Source: Acarospora socialis (Eukaryota > Ascomycota > Lecanoromycetes > Acarosporales > Acarosporaceae). From it: a stretch of 64,000 nt of DNA. Both the position numbers and the translations under genes were made by a program. Below the pieces are notes generated by a model. It saw only the letters and a program-made list of their open reading frames with translations, searched no databases and had not been told where the DNA came from. Shown piece after piece: positions 35,860-48,146 of the stretch; the stretch's first letter is position 1, and each line of letters opens with the position of its first letter. The stretch is taken from positions 1,612,001 to 1,676,000 of the forward strand of contig JAMYGW020000004.1 in NCBI GenBank assembly GCA_025617375.2. The letters are read 5' to 3'.

Positions 35860-36440
35860 TTCAACAATTTCAAGAAGTTCAAAAAAGAACTAAAAAAAAC
35901 TTTCAAAATAATTGACAAAAAACAAGCAGCAAAGAAATAAATTTATATCTTACAACAAAGTGAATCAGCATCAACTTATTTCACAAAGTTTCAATATTTA
36001 GCAGTACTCATCAGATAAAATGAAGAAGCACTTATTTATTAATATTATTGTGAATTAAAAAAGATCATCAAAGACAAAATAGTCTGAACAGAACAATCAG
36101 ACAATTTTTAAAAAATGATTAACTTAAGCATTAACATTAACAGTTATCAATAAAAGTATCAGATAAAGTATAAGAAGTATTAAATGTTATTTATGAAAGA
36201 AGATCAAGAAGAAAACTTTAAATTATAAATTAAAAAATATATTTCACTGATACAGAATTGACAGAATGACTTTATGAATCTTAATATAATTAATAGATAT
36301 CATCAAAAATCATAAAAAACTAAATAAACAGAGTATGAATATTAATCAGAGTAATTCACTAAGTCTCAGACAACACTGTAAAACAAGATATAAATGTATT
36401 ATAACTGCAGAAAATTCAAACATCTTATTTAAGAATGCAA
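35860..36440 (+). pseudogene. GYA4 gag remnant with CCHC-like knuckle
   Basis: The frame near 35870-36100 reads FKKFKKELKKTFKII and then YFTKFQYLAVLI, the pattern of the retrotransposon gag domain that forms the particle. At 36394-36440 the frame reads YNCRKFKHLI and then EC, the order of a CCHC zinc knuckle that binds RNA. Fossil. Confidence 0.72.
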
Positions 36441-37829
36441 TAAATCTCAAATAAATAAAAAAAACATCACAGTCATAACAGCAAAAACAAAAGCAAAAAA
36501 TACATTTAAAATGCATGTCAGTCTGAGCTGAACAGCTTGTTACAACAATATATGTTGAACACACATAAATAATAAAGACAAAGTTAGATGATACTCACAG
36601 AAGTTTAAGAAAAAATAAAATGATTATGACATAACAGATCAATCAAAGACTTATAAAAAAGAATTAACTATTCTTATCAAGAAAGAAGATCTTAATGCTG
36701 AGATTGATAAAATAAATACTCAAGAAACTTAAATAGAAAAAAACTACAGTAATAACATTTAACAAACACTGAATTCAGATACAGATCAGAAAGAAATTAA
36801 TGAATAAAAAGTCAATATAAAACTGAAGATGAAATATTAAAACTTCAAAAATCAACATTAAGTATTAAAAGAAAAAAAGCTTTGATTCAAGAAACAGAAA
36901 CTTGAGAAAAAATATTAAGTTTATGAATAGAAAGCAAAGACATATAAAGAATTTGATAGTTTTATGTAAGATATACAAACAGTTACAAGTAAAAAACTGA
37001 TGTCAGAATTTCTTGTGTAAAAAATAAAGAGTTACAAATTAAAATATATTTATCTAAAAAATATATCATGCAAAATAAAGACAGATGAATTTTCAGTGAA
37101 AAATATATATCATTTAAATTTCTACAAAGAGTAAGAGTCTTTCAAAGTCAGTTGCAGATAAAATATAATTAATATGAATTCTGATTACACTTAAAAAGAT
37201 ATATTAAACAATATAATTTAAAATATATGAATCTTATGATCAGAAAAAAACTCAGATGATTTTAAGAACTTTGAAGACAAATTAATATTAAGAATGAGTC
37301 AAAAAATGAAAATCTTTCTTAATGAAACTAGAGAATAAGAAACTAGCAGTGTTTCAAAGAAAAAACAATAATTATTAAATATAAATCAAAATTGAGATCA
37401 ACAAACATTAAATCAACAACTTGATGAATTTTAAAGCAGATAGTAATATTTTAAATTACAGAATAATCAATATGTTAAAATTAAAGACACAGTGAGTGCA
37501 CTGTTCATTCAATATACAAATGACAAATGATATTATAGAGAGAATTGAAGAGAAAATCTGTGTAAAAGTTTTGATTCTTGAAAACTCACAAAAGATAACA
37601 TTTGATGTTATAAAGTCAATTGAATATAATACAATGTTAAAGATATCTTAATTGTGTAAAAAGAATTCTAAAATTGACTGAGTTACAAAAAAAATATATA
37701 CAATCAAAAATACATACAAGATTTTAAAACAATCAGAAATGAATTTATCAGAGTATAAGTTATGAGATCACAAAATATTGCTATTGAATGAAAAACAATT
37801 TAAATAAATGTCATTATATTCAATGAGCA

Positions 37830-38580
37830 AAGATCAACTCAAGAAAGTAAGAACTTATCTTGATGAAAATTTCAAAAAAAAAATTATAAAATCATCAAAA
37901 TCATCAACAGAATATCTGATTCTGTTTATATCAAAGAAAAATGATAAAAAGTGATTATATATTGATTATAGACAACTCAACAAGATAATTCACTAAGATA
38001 ATTATTTTTTATCATTGATAAAAGAGTTACAAGATCAATTAGACAAAACTAAATGATTCATTAACTTAAATCTTAAAGAGATTACTACTGAGTTAGAATT
38101 AAAGAAAACAAAAAATAAAAAACAGCATTGTAAACAAAATACAGACACTATGAATATACAATTATATTATTTGAAGTAAAAAATGTTTTTGTTATCTTTT
38201 AAAAACTAATTAATGATATATTAAGAGAATATCTCAATGATTTTGTGATTATGTATCTTGATGATATTCTGATATACTCAGATAATCTTGAAAAATATTG
38301 AAAATATATGTGCAAAATATTAATAAAGCTCAACAAAAAAACTTTTATATATGAAAAAATTAAAAAGAAGATTTGAAATCAAGAAAATTGAGTTTCTAAA
38401 CTATATAATTTAATCTGAACAGATTAAAAAGAATTTAAAGAAAATAAAGATAATCAAAAACTAATTAACATCAAAATAAATTAAGAAAGTACAGATCTTT
38501 CTAGAATTGATAAATTATTATTGAAAGTTTGTATTATAGTATACAAAGATTGTAAAACTGTTGACATATTTGACATATAA
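37830..38580 (+). pseudogene. GYA4 reverse transcriptase remnant
   Basis: Clear catalytic box at 38254-38274: YLDDILI, followed by YSDNLE, as in Gypsy reverse transcriptases. Upstream near 37880-37990 the region matches the N-terminal fingers. The domain order and the neighbouring RNase H support the call. Confidence 0.88.
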
Positions 38581-38689
38581 GAGTGAAGAATGACATTGAA
38601 AAAGAAATAAAAAAAATACATTTCATACATTAAAAAGAGATTTTAGTGAAACAGTACATTTAAAAATACTTAATTCAGCATACAAAAAG

Positions 38690-39010
38690 ATATTGAAGAT
38701 TGACACTTTGAATTTTGCAATAAAAGTATGTTTATATTAGATCAAAGATGAACAACAAAAATTCATAATTTATTGATTTAGAAAGCTATCAGAACTCAAG
38801 AAAAGATATGAAATTTATAATAAGAAACTTTTTGCAATAGTGAAAGTACTGTAAAATTGAAAATCTTATCTTACAAAAATAAATAAATCAATTTAAATCT
38901 ATACAGATCACAAAAATATGAAAAACTTCATAATAACAAAACAATTTAATTAATGACAGATTCATTGAGCAGAACAGTTGTCAGATTATGAATTTTAAAT
39001 TTATTATAAG
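38690..39010 (+). pseudogene. GYA4 RNase H remnant
   Basis: The frame reads FRKLSELKKRYEIYNKKLF near 38775-38835, which is the standard L-x-x-x-E-x-x-Y-x-x-x-x-x-E-x-L-A block of the RT-associated RNase H, followed by IYTDHKN near 38900. Confidence 0.85.
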
Positions 39011-39169
39011 AAAAGTAATGAGAATGATGAAGTAGATACTTTGAATAAATAATTTGATTATAAAGATGTACAGAAAATACATGCTGAAATTTTAAGTGAA
39101 GATAACAAAGAAATTCTCACAAAGAATTTAATAGCAACATATAAGATGAAATAAATTTTCTTAATGAAC

Positions 39170-40190
39170 AAAGAACTCATCAGAATGTGTCACTACAATA
39201 AAATTAATGAACATTTAAAAGTAAAATACACAGAAAATCTTGTGCAGAGAAAATACAATATTAATAATTTTAGAAATTAAGTCATCAGAATAATTACTGT
39301 GTGCAATTCATGCTGAAGAAATAAAATTTAAAAAAACAAACAATACAATAAAATAACACAATTAAATTCATCAAATGCATCATGAAAGTTAGTTATTATA
39401 AATTTCATTATAAAATTAATATTATCAAAGAACTCAGCATGAAGAATGAAGTTTAATAACATATTAATTATAATAAACAAATTAATTAAATACACAATAT
39501 TCATTTTATTCAAAGAAATTATAACAGCATCAATATTGATCTACATTATACTGTGAGAATTAATTAATAATCATAAATTATTAAAGAAATTTATTACTAA
39601 CAGAAATAAGCTGTTTATGAGTAAGTTTTAAAAAATATTTACAGCAAAGTTTAAAATAAAACACAAAATATTAACAACATATCATTTACAGATAAATAAA
39701 CAGAACAAATAAATGAATTAAACAGTAAAAATGTATTTGAAACACTATGTCAACAAAAATCAAGATAACTGAATATAACTATTATTTACAGCACAGTTTG
39801 CATACAATAATATAAAGAATAAAATCACAGAAAAAATATCTTTCTATATGAATTATAATTACAATTCAGAGATATAGTGAGATTCACAGATACATGAATT
39901 ATAAAATTAAAAAATAATTTTGAACATTACACAAATGAAAAAATTACATCAAGATCTTATGAAATGAATTGAACAGCAGATGAGACAAATGATAATGATG
40001 AAATCATTTAAAATTAAAGAAAAAATATACTTCAAAATAAATAACATTTATATTAAAAGAAAAAAAAAAAGCTGAAAAATAAAAACATTGAATCTTTCAA
40101 GATCAAGAGAAATATCAAAGAGTTAAATTATGAGTTGAATTTACTCAAAAAGATAAGAATACACTCAGTATTTTATACATTTATGTTATA
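39170..40190 (+). pseudogene. GYA4 integrase remnant
   Basis: The frame contains LIIINKLIKYTIFI and then KFITNRNKLFMSKF around 39460-39630, the regions around the first and second catalytic aspartates of Gypsy integrase, and AQFAYNNIKN near 39785, the block before the catalytic glutamate region's end. The GPY/F-type C-terminal part follows and leads into the chromodomain. Confidence 0.85.
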
Positions 40191-40219
40191 ATACTACAAT
40201 CAATTTATATCACTTCAGA

Positions 40220-40390
40220 TCAACAAAGCATCTGTTGAATTTGATGAAAAATATGAAATTGAAAATATTTTAAAAAAGAAATTGATTAATGAAAAAGTTC
40301 ACTATCTTGTAAAATGAAAAGATTATAACATCTTAGAAAATATCTGAAAACTCAAAGAAAATCTTAAGAACTGTGTGAAAACATTTTAAT
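40220..40390 (+). pseudogene. GYA4 chromodomain remnant
   Basis: Reads KYEIENILKKKLINEKVHYL, then a KxKDYN block and a LKENLKNC ending, in the order of a chromodomain (YxVExILxxR, YLVKWxGY, xxENLxNC). It lies after the integrase C-terminus, as in chromoviruses. Confidence 0.85.
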
Positions 40391-40649
40391 ATTTTGAAAA
40401 AAAAAGTCAATATTAAATCAAAAGAATAAAAACATTATATTGATTAATTACAATAACAATTAAAAATTTTCATTTTCTATTTCATCATTATCATCAGCAA
40501 ATTCTTAAGCAAAATATGTTGTTTTTGTGTCTATTTGAACTTTAGACTATTTCAAGATTTTCTGTAATTGAGTAATTCTTGTTAAAAATGTAAAGAGTTA
40601 TTCATTAAAAGTTTGAGAAAGTTCATTTTCAGTTTTTGAGTAAACAGAC

Positions 40650-40877
40650 TCAAAAAAAATAAAAAAATAAATTGATACAAAGATAATCTTGATGTATATA
40701 TTTAATATACTTTACAAACTTTGAAAAATCAAACAATACTGAGAAATCAAAAGACATCATTATGCAGAATAAGTTAATGTTTAAACAGTAATTACAAGAA
40801 ATAAATGTAGAATTTTCTTTACAAAATATGATATTAACAAAATAAAGACAGTTTTTAAATTTCAGATGCATTATCAA
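40650..40877 (-). pseudogene. Cysteine-bearing frame antisense to GYA4 3' end
   Basis: Seventy-five residues on the strand opposite to pol, just inside the 3' LTR. It contains CNYCLNINLFC, the counterpart of CCLNINLSC in the GYA3 frame. Both share MHLKFKN near the start and MSFDFSxLFxFxKFVK in the middle, so the frame has the same origin. Further along the same strand (about 40490-40620) the sequence has a helical K/E/L pattern. Fossil, role unknown. Confidence 0.5.
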
Positions 40878-40953
40878 CAGATAATGAGTATTGTGAATGC
40901 ATATTTTTACTTAAATAAATCTAAAGAATTAACATCTGAAAGAAAAGAAATAA

Positions 40954-41273
40954 TGTTATGATTATATTCTGAAAAAAATAATATGTCAAAAGATACACAG
41001 AGAAAAATGTAGTTTGAGATATGAAATAATGAAATATTAAACATTTTCTTGTAAATATATATCTGAAAACACATCAGAACACTGAAACAATAAGTATGTT
41101 AGTGTGTTTATTTCTATATAGTAAAATCAATTTTTTTATAAAATTAATCATGTTCAACTTCAGTTATCATCTAAGAGTTAAATTCAGAGTCTATTGTATT
41201 ATACAAATTATCATATTGACAAGTATCAACTTTTAGTTCTAATACTCAAGAAATCTCAGGTTAGAATATAACA
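40954..41273 (+). repeat. GYA4 3' LTR
   Basis: A 320-bp LTR from TGTTATGATTATATTCTG to GAATATAACA, paired with 35135-35454 and followed by ATTAG. It keeps one of the few GG dinucleotides (41260-41261). Confidence 0.92.
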
Positions 41274-41278
41274 ATTAG

Positions 41279-41479
41279 TTAATTATTTCATTTTTTTAAT
41301 ACTGATTTTTAACACTTATGTCATTAGAACTTTGTCACAATCTTTACAAAAATATCATCATTCACAGTAAAAATATTCAAGCAATAACTGCTCACAATCA
41401 TTTTTGTACTTAACTGATCTTTTTAATCAATAGAACATTCTCACTTCATAAAACTTATTGAGATACTTCATTCAGATAC
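41279..41479 (+). pseudogene. hAT transposase (piece 2)
   Basis: About 200 bases between GYA4 and COP3. The plus strand carries the short region that links the BED finger to the catalytic domain in hAT proteins, including a worn SFxSIEHSHFIKLIEILHSDT-like segment (the family has PFxxVENPxFxxLLxxLxP). The frame continues at 53138 after COP3, whose duplication is GATAC. Confidence 0.6.
41475..41479. repeat. COP3 target-site duplication, left copy (GATAC)
   Basis: GATAC is repeated exactly at 53133-53137. Confidence 0.9.
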
Positions 41480-41701
41480 TATTGAAAGATAAAAGAATAC
41501 TGATACTATACTGTCTATCTAGTGAAACATACATCATCAAGATTGACTGCAGTCAATCTGAGTTGATTATCTTGATTAAAATCAATATAAATTATATTAA
41601 TTGTGTTGACTACAGTTCACTTTATTCATTATATAGATCAACTTCTGACATTAAAGCTAATTAGAACAATGAAAGTAGTTAGAACACTGTACTTCTCAAA
41701 A
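41480..41701 (-). repeat. COP3 3' LTR
   Basis: A 222-bp LTR of the long subtype, from TATTGAAAGATA to CTTCTCAAAA, with the perfect dyad GATTGACTGCAGTCAATC at 41541-41558. Confidence 0.9.
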
Positions 41702-42279
41702 CTTTTACTTGATGATACTGCATTTATTGACTTTTATTAACAGTAAATCTCAACTGTTTAATAAAGCACTCAAAGATCTGTCTAAACAAAAACTTAAAAA
41801 CTTAATTAATCATTATGTTATAACTAAATACAAAATTCATCTGATTTCAGTTCTTCTTCTACAGATTATGAATATGATGATAAATAATATTAATGTGTTT
41901 TGATTGTTCATACACATGTGTGTTCTTGATTAAAATTAAAACAGCTTAATTGTCTTCTTTAAACTGAAGAGATAAAGTAATCTGATGAGTTTTATCTTCT
42001 TTAATATTTATACAGTATGAGTTGTCTTCAAGATAATTACTTATATTTATATTTCTTAGCATCTGAGTGAGTTAGATTTCAGTTTTTACATATATTGATA
42101 TAATTATGTACTCAGTCTCAATAATTAATATAATGACAGATTTCTGTTTTTGACTTGTTCACAATATTGATTCATTTTCAAACATATAAACATGTTTTAA
42201 AATAAACTTCTGATCTTGCTTGTTTGATGTATAATTTGAGTTAAAGTATTTAAGTATGAATTGACTCTCACTAAACTTA

Positions 42280-42284
42280 TACAT
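42280..42284. repeat. GYA5 target-site duplication, left copy (TACAT)
   Basis: TACAT here and TATAT at 48508-48512 flank GYA5. The unoccupied counterpart in COP4 is TACAC at 58653-58657. Confidence 0.85.
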
Positions 42285-42645
42285 TGTAATGTTCTAATCT
42301 GAGCTTTCTTGAGTATGTAGAACTAAAAGTTTGTGCTTATTGATATAACAGCTGATCTAAAACAGTTCTGGTCTTTAACTTTTAAATTGTTATTTAAGTT
42401 GAACATGATTGTTTTCATAAGAAAAGCAACTTTACTATATAGAATGTGCTCAATGTTTCTGCATTGAGCACTCTTGATGTCTTGATGTCTTAATGTCAAA
42501 AGATTGAGTTCTCAGCTCATCTGCTCATCATTGAGTCATTATATTGTTATATGACTGCTGTTTAACAGTTTTCTTTGTATGCACTTCAGATAAACTCTTA
42601 ATCACAGATTCACAAGTTTTTTTCTTTTTAAATATAATTGTAACA
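42285..42645 (-). repeat. GYA5 3' LTR
   Basis: A 361-bp LTR, TGTAATGTTCTAATCTGAG to TAATTGTAACA, paired with 48147-48507. It keeps a rare GG (42369-42370). Confidence 0.92.
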
Positions 42646-42719
42646 TCATTCTTTCTCTTCAGATGCTAGTTCTCTAAAATTTATTTAAGTGAGAGTATAT
42701 AACAATTCTATCATCAGCA

Positions 42720-42905
42720 ATGATGCATTCTAAAAATTTCAACTGTTTAAGAATTGCAAAGAAAATTCAACTCAGTGATAGTCTCATCACATTTTCTTGT
42801 GAATTCTGTACTGCTTGTGATTTCAATTGCTTTGTTATGACTGATGAGAGATCAAAATGCAATAAGTGTACTCACTGTGATCATTCATGCATTGCAGTTT
42901 TGTGA
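42720..42905 (+). pseudogene. Cysteine-rich frame antisense to GYA5 3' end (best copy)
   Basis: Sixty-one residues on the strand opposite to pol, starting 75 bases inside the 3' LTR. The second half is a dense cysteine cluster: CEFCTACDFNC, then nine residues, then CNKCTHCDHSC, i.e. C-x2-C-x2-C-x4-C-x9-C-x2-C-x2-C-x3-C. That is a plausible zinc-binding module. A separate downstream piece on the same strand (about 43040-43095) reads KTDCLAAELDSNNDEIENED, an acidic helical segment. Frames in the same place exist in GYA3 and GYA4. From memory, small fungal hypothetical proteins with ERSKCxEC-type clusters are common near transposons. Role unknown. Fossil. Confidence 0.6.
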
Positions 42906-43199
42906 AAGTCTCTCAATACAACTTGTCTTTTTCTCTGAAAGAAAATAAATAATGTAAATGTGACTCTTAATGTTCTTGCTGTCAAAGTAATGCATTTTTA
43001 AAAGACTCTGAATTAAACAGATCATTATGTTACACAAAAGACTGACTGTCTTGCTGCTGAACTTGATAGTAATAATGATGAGATTGAGAATGAAGATTCT
43101 CAAACAATATTGTAACTTATTAACTCAATATTGTTATTCTTTTGAGCTAATATTGACTTTTTTTCTCAAAATGTTGAAGTGTTCTCACATAGTTCTTGA

Positions 43200-43340
43200 G
43201 ATTCTCTTTGAGTTCTCAGATATTTTCTGAGATGTCATAATCTTTTCATTTGATGAGATAATGAACTTTCTCACTAATTATTCTCTTTTCTAAAATGTTC
43301 TCAACTTCATATTCTTTTTTGAGTTTGACAGACATTTTGA
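43200..43340 (-). pseudogene. GYA5 chromodomain remnant
   Basis: Minus-strand sequence matching the chromodomains of GYA3 and GYA4, with the same KKVxY/HYL-type centre and the same distance from the integrase C-terminus. Confidence 0.7.
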
Positions 43341-43932
43341 TGATTTGAAGTGATATGAACTGATTGCAATGCTGTAACATGAATGCATGAAATATTGAGT
43401 GTATTCTCATTTTCTTGAGTAAATCTAGCTCATAACTTAACTCTTTGATGTTTCATATGATCTTAAATAATTCAATGCTTTTGTTCTTCAGCTTCTTGCT
43501 TTTTTTTTTGATTTATATGTTGTTTATTTTTAAATATATTCTTTCTTCTTCTTCAAATAATTTTGTCTCTGTCATTTGTTTCATCTGCTGTTCAATTCAT
43601 TTTGTTAAATTTTGATGCAGTTTCTTCATCTGAGCAATATTCAAAATTGTTTTTTGACTTCATGATTCATATTCTTTGAAATCTCATCATATCTTCAAAT
43701 TGTAGTCATAGTTCATATAGAAAGACATTTCTTCTGTGATTTTGTTTCTTGCATTATTGTATGCAAACTGTACTGTTGATAACAGTCATACTTAATTGTC
43801 TTGACTTTTGCTGACATAGTGTCTCAAATATATTTCTATCATCTGATTCATTCATTTACTTTGTTCATCTGTCTGTGAGTAATATGCTGTTGACATCTTA
43901 TGTTTTATTTTGAGTTCTGCTGTGAGCATTTT

Positions 43933-44118
43933 TCAAAATTTGCTCATAAATAGTTTGTCTTTGTCAGTGATAAATTTCTTTAATATTCTGTAATTGCTAA
44001 TCAATTCTTGCAGTATGATGTATGTCAATACTGATGCTGTCATGATTTCTTTGAATGAAATGAACATTGTATACTTAATTAATCTGTTCACTATGATCAA
44101 TATGCTATTGAATTTCAC
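43933..44118 (-). pseudogene. GYA5 integrase core remnant
   Basis: Open piece of 61 residues: FNSILIIVNRLIKYTMFISF, then TASVLTYIILQELISNYRI, then KFITDKDKLFMSKF. This is the Gypsy integrase core from the first catalytic aspartate region (VDRLTKxxxFIP in the family) to the second (SDRDxxFxSxF). Confidence 0.88.
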
Positions 44119-47100
44119 TTCTCATGCTGAGTTCTTTGACAGTGATAACTTTATAATGAAGTTCATAATAACTGATTTTCATGATGCATCTGATGTGTCT
44201 AGTCACATTATTTCATCATATTGTCTATTTTAACTGATCTTATTTCTTCAGCATGAGTCATACACAGCAATCATTTTGATGATTCAGTTTCTAAAATCAC
44301 TAATATTGCATCTTCTTTGCACTAGATTCTCAGTGCACTTAATTTCTAGATGTTCATCAGTTCTGTTATAGTGACACATTTTAATGAGTTCTTTGTTCAT
44401 CAAGAAAGCTTGCTTCATCTTGTATATTGCTGCTAAATCTTTCATGAGAACTTCTTCATTATCTTTGCTCAGAATTTCAGCATATATTGTTTATATATCT
44501 TCATGATCAGATTATTTACTTAAGACATCTGCTTCATCATTCTCATTATTCTTCTTGTAATAAATTTAAAATTCATAATCTGTCAACTGCTTCACTCAAC
44601 AAATCTATTGTTGATTAAGTTGTTTTGTTATTGCAAAGTTTCTCAGATTCTTGTGATCTGTATAGATCTGAATTGACTTGTTCATTTTTACAAGATAAGA
44701 TTTTTAGTTTTGTAGTGCTTTCACTATTGCAAGAAGTTTCTTGTCATAAATCTCATATCTTTTCTTGAGTTCTGATAGTTTTCTAAATTGATATGTTATG
44801 AGTTTTTGTTGTTCATTCTCAATCTGATATAAACATGCTTTTACTGTGAAATCTGAAGCATCAGTTTTCAGTGTTTTTTCACATACTGAGTTAAGTATTC
44901 TCAGATGTGTTGTTTCACTAAAACTTTTCTTTAATATGTGAAATGCATTCTTCTGCTCTTGATCTCAGTGTTATTTTTTGCTTTTGTGTGTTAAACACAT
45001 CAGTGATTTCACAATTTTTGCATAGTTTGATACAAACTTTCAATAATAGTTTGTCAACTCTAGAAAGATCTGTACTTTCTTGATTCATTTTGATGTTGAT
45101 CAGTTTCTGACTGCTTTTGTCTTTTTTAAATTCTTCTTGATTTGTTCAGATCAAATTACATAGTTTAGAAACTTAACTTCTTAATCTCAAATCTGCTTTT
45201 TAACTTTTTCATGTACAGAGTTCTCTCATTAAGCTTTGCTAATACTTTCTGCACATGCTCTCAGTACTTTTTAAGATTTTCTGAGTATATCAAAATATCA
45301 TTAAGATATGTGATCACAAAATCATCAAGATATTCTCTCAACATATCATTAATCAATCTCTGAAAGATAGCTGATGCATTTTTCAATTCAAATAACATGA
45401 CAATGTATTCATAGTGTTCATATCTTGTTCAGAATGCTGTCTTTCATTTTTTATCTTCTTTCATTTTAACTTGATAATAAATGTTCTTAAGATTTAAGTT
45501 TATGAATCACTTAGTCTTGTCTAATTGATCTTGCAATTCTTTTATCAATAATAGAGAATAACTATCTTGATGAGTTATCTTGTTGAGTTATTTATAATCA
45601 ACACATAGTCATTTCTTGTCATTCTTTTTCAATATGAACAGAATCAAATATTCTGCTGATGATTTCAATGATTTTATGAATTTTTTCTTTAAATTCTTGT
45701 CAAGATAAGTTCTAACTTTCTTGAGTTGATTCTTGCTCATTGAATATAGTGATATTCACTTAGATTGCTTTTCATTCAATAGTGATATTTCATGATCTCA
45801 TAACTTATACTCTAATAAACTCATTTCTGATTGTTCAGAAATCTTGTATGTGTCTTTGATTGCACATATTTCTTTTGTAATTTAATCAATCTTTATATTT
45901 CTTTCACACAATCAGAACATTTCTAGCACTGCATCATATTCAATTGATTTCATAACATCAAACATTATCTCTTGTGAGTTTTCAAGAATTGAGACTTTCA
46001 CACAGATTTTCTCATCAATTCTTTTAATGACTTCATTTATTATTTGTATGTTGAATGAACAGTGTGCTCACTGTGTCTCTAATTTTAACATATTGACTGT
46101 TTTTTGATTCATAATATTACTGTCTGCTTCAAAATTCATCAATGTGTTAATGTAATATTCACTGATCATGATCTTAATTCATATTCAATAATCATTGTCT
46201 TGTCTTTGAGATGTTACTAGCTTCTTATTCTTTAGTCTTGTTGAGAAAGTTTTTTGTTTTTTGACTCACTTAATTGTTTAACTCATCTTCAAAGTTCTTG
46301 AAATCACTTTGATTTTCTTTTGATCATAAGATTTGCATACTTTAAACTGTGCTACTCAATGCATCTTTTTGAGTGTAATTGAAGTTCATACTGATCATAC
46401 TTCATCTGCAACTGACTTTCAAAAACTTTTACTCTTTGTAGAAATTCAAATAATATATATTCTTTACTGAAGATTCATCTGTCTTCATTTTGTGTGATAT
46501 ATTCTTCAGATAAGTGTATCTCAATCTTGTGACTCTTCATTTTTCAAACAAGAAATTTCAGCAATACTGCATCATCACTGTTGAAACATTTCTCTTTAAC
46601 AGCTGTTATCAGTTCTTTCAGTTAATTGCATGTTTTTTGTTCTTCTGCACTCTTGTGTTGTGCTTTTTGTTTTTAAGTTTGCATTTTTTGCTCAAGCTTT
46701 TGCTTCTTAAATTGAAGCTTTTTTTCTTTCAACACTCAACATTGATTCTCAGAATGCTGATATGCTGTCTTCAGTTTTATGTTGACTTTTTATTTGTTGA
46801 TTTTTTTCTGATTTGCATTCAAATTCAGTGCTTGTCAGATGCTATCATTATAGTTTTTTTTTATCTGAGTTTCTTAAGTATTGATCTCTTCAATCTCAGC
46901 ATCAAGAATCTTTTTCTTGATATCTTCTTTCACAAGAGTAGCTAATTCTTTCTCATAGTTTGATCAATCTATTATGTCATGTCTGTTTCTAATGTCTTTG
47001 TTGTACAGCTTTTGAGAATATCATTTGACTTTGTCTTTTGTGTTCATGTATACTCTGCACATATCATTGTAGCAGACTGTTTAGTTGAGAGTGTTGTGCA

Positions 47101-48146
47101 CTACACATGTATTTTCTTTGACTGTCACTACAACATTTTTTCTTTTCATCTGAGATCTGTTACACTCTCAAACAAGATGTTCAGATTTTCTGCAGTTATA
47201 ATACATTTATATTTTGTTTTACAGTGTCATCTAAGACTTAGTGAATCACTCTGACTGACATTTATACTCTGTTTATCTAATCTTTTATGACTTCTGACAG
47301 CACTTCTTAATTATATTGAAATTCATAGAATTTGTTTCTCTATGTCTTATTAGTGAAATGTATCACTTAATTCATGATTAAGAGCTTTCTTCTTGATCTT
47401 CTATTATAGATGACATTTAATATTTTTTTTGTTTCATCTGTTGTTTTCACTGACAACTATCAATATTAATACTCAAATTGATCATTCTCTGAAGATTGTC
47501 TGATTATTCTGCTCAGACTATTTTGTTTTTAATGAACTTTCTTAACTTACAATAGTACTGATAAATAAGTGCTTCATTATTTCATCTGATAAGTATCACT
47601 AAATGTTGAAACTCTGTGATATATACTGTTGCTGATTCACTCTGTCATAAGATATAAACTCATTTCTTTGCTGCTCTTTCTTCATCAATCACTCTGAAGA
47701 CTTTTCTTAGTTCTTTTTTAAATTGTGCATAGTCATTGAACATAAACTTCACATCTGCATTGCATTCTTCATACTTTTTTCTCAGAAACTTGTGCAGTTT
47801 GAGATTAATTCAATTGAAGACTGTGTTCACAAGATAGATCATTGCAAACAATGTTTTTTCTTGATTGATTTGAAACTTTGACTGATTGAATTCAATATAT
47901 AGATTGAGTTTTATCACAAAGACTCACAGTTTTTCTTATTCTTCATCAAAGATATTTGATATCTGTATCTTAGATGCACTCAAAGATAGTTGTATTGCTT
48001 GAACTGACATCATCACTGATTGTGTCATCATTCTATCTGAAGTAAATAATAAAGATGAGTTTGTCTGAGCTTATTTCAAGAACAAGATTGAGATGTTCTT
48101 CTGTGTGTCAAACATTATACTTGTTATATTGTAAGAGTGTTCAAAG

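Larger units (their letters stand above)
35135..41273 (+). mobile_element. GYA4: full-length chromovirus (A family), plus strand
   Basis: A 6139-bp Gypsy element, the most readable chromovirus copy here, with 320-bp LTRs at 35135-35454 and 40954-41273. Order on the plus strand: gag (about 35860-36120) with a CCHC-like knuckle (36394-36440), coiled-coil region (36600-37100), protease region (about 37290-37600), reverse transcriptase (37830-38580), RNase H (38690-39010), integrase (39170-40190) and chromodomain (40220-40390). A cysteine-bearing frame lies antisense to its 3' end (40650-40877). It sits inside the hAT transposase. Full length but with many breaks. Confidence 0.94.

Noticed and set aside
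43994-44233. A 79-residue frame, plus strand, repeated at 21941-22159 and 39328-39513
   Set aside because: It is conserved between copies, but it lies directly opposite the conserved integrase core, which explains the conservation.
46514-46945. A 143-residue hydrophobic open frame, plus strand
   Set aside because: It is the reverse of the lysine- and glutamate-rich gag/coiled-coil region of GYA5; antisense of AAG/GAA codons gives TTC/CTT and hence Phe/Leu-rich pseudo-membrane proteins.
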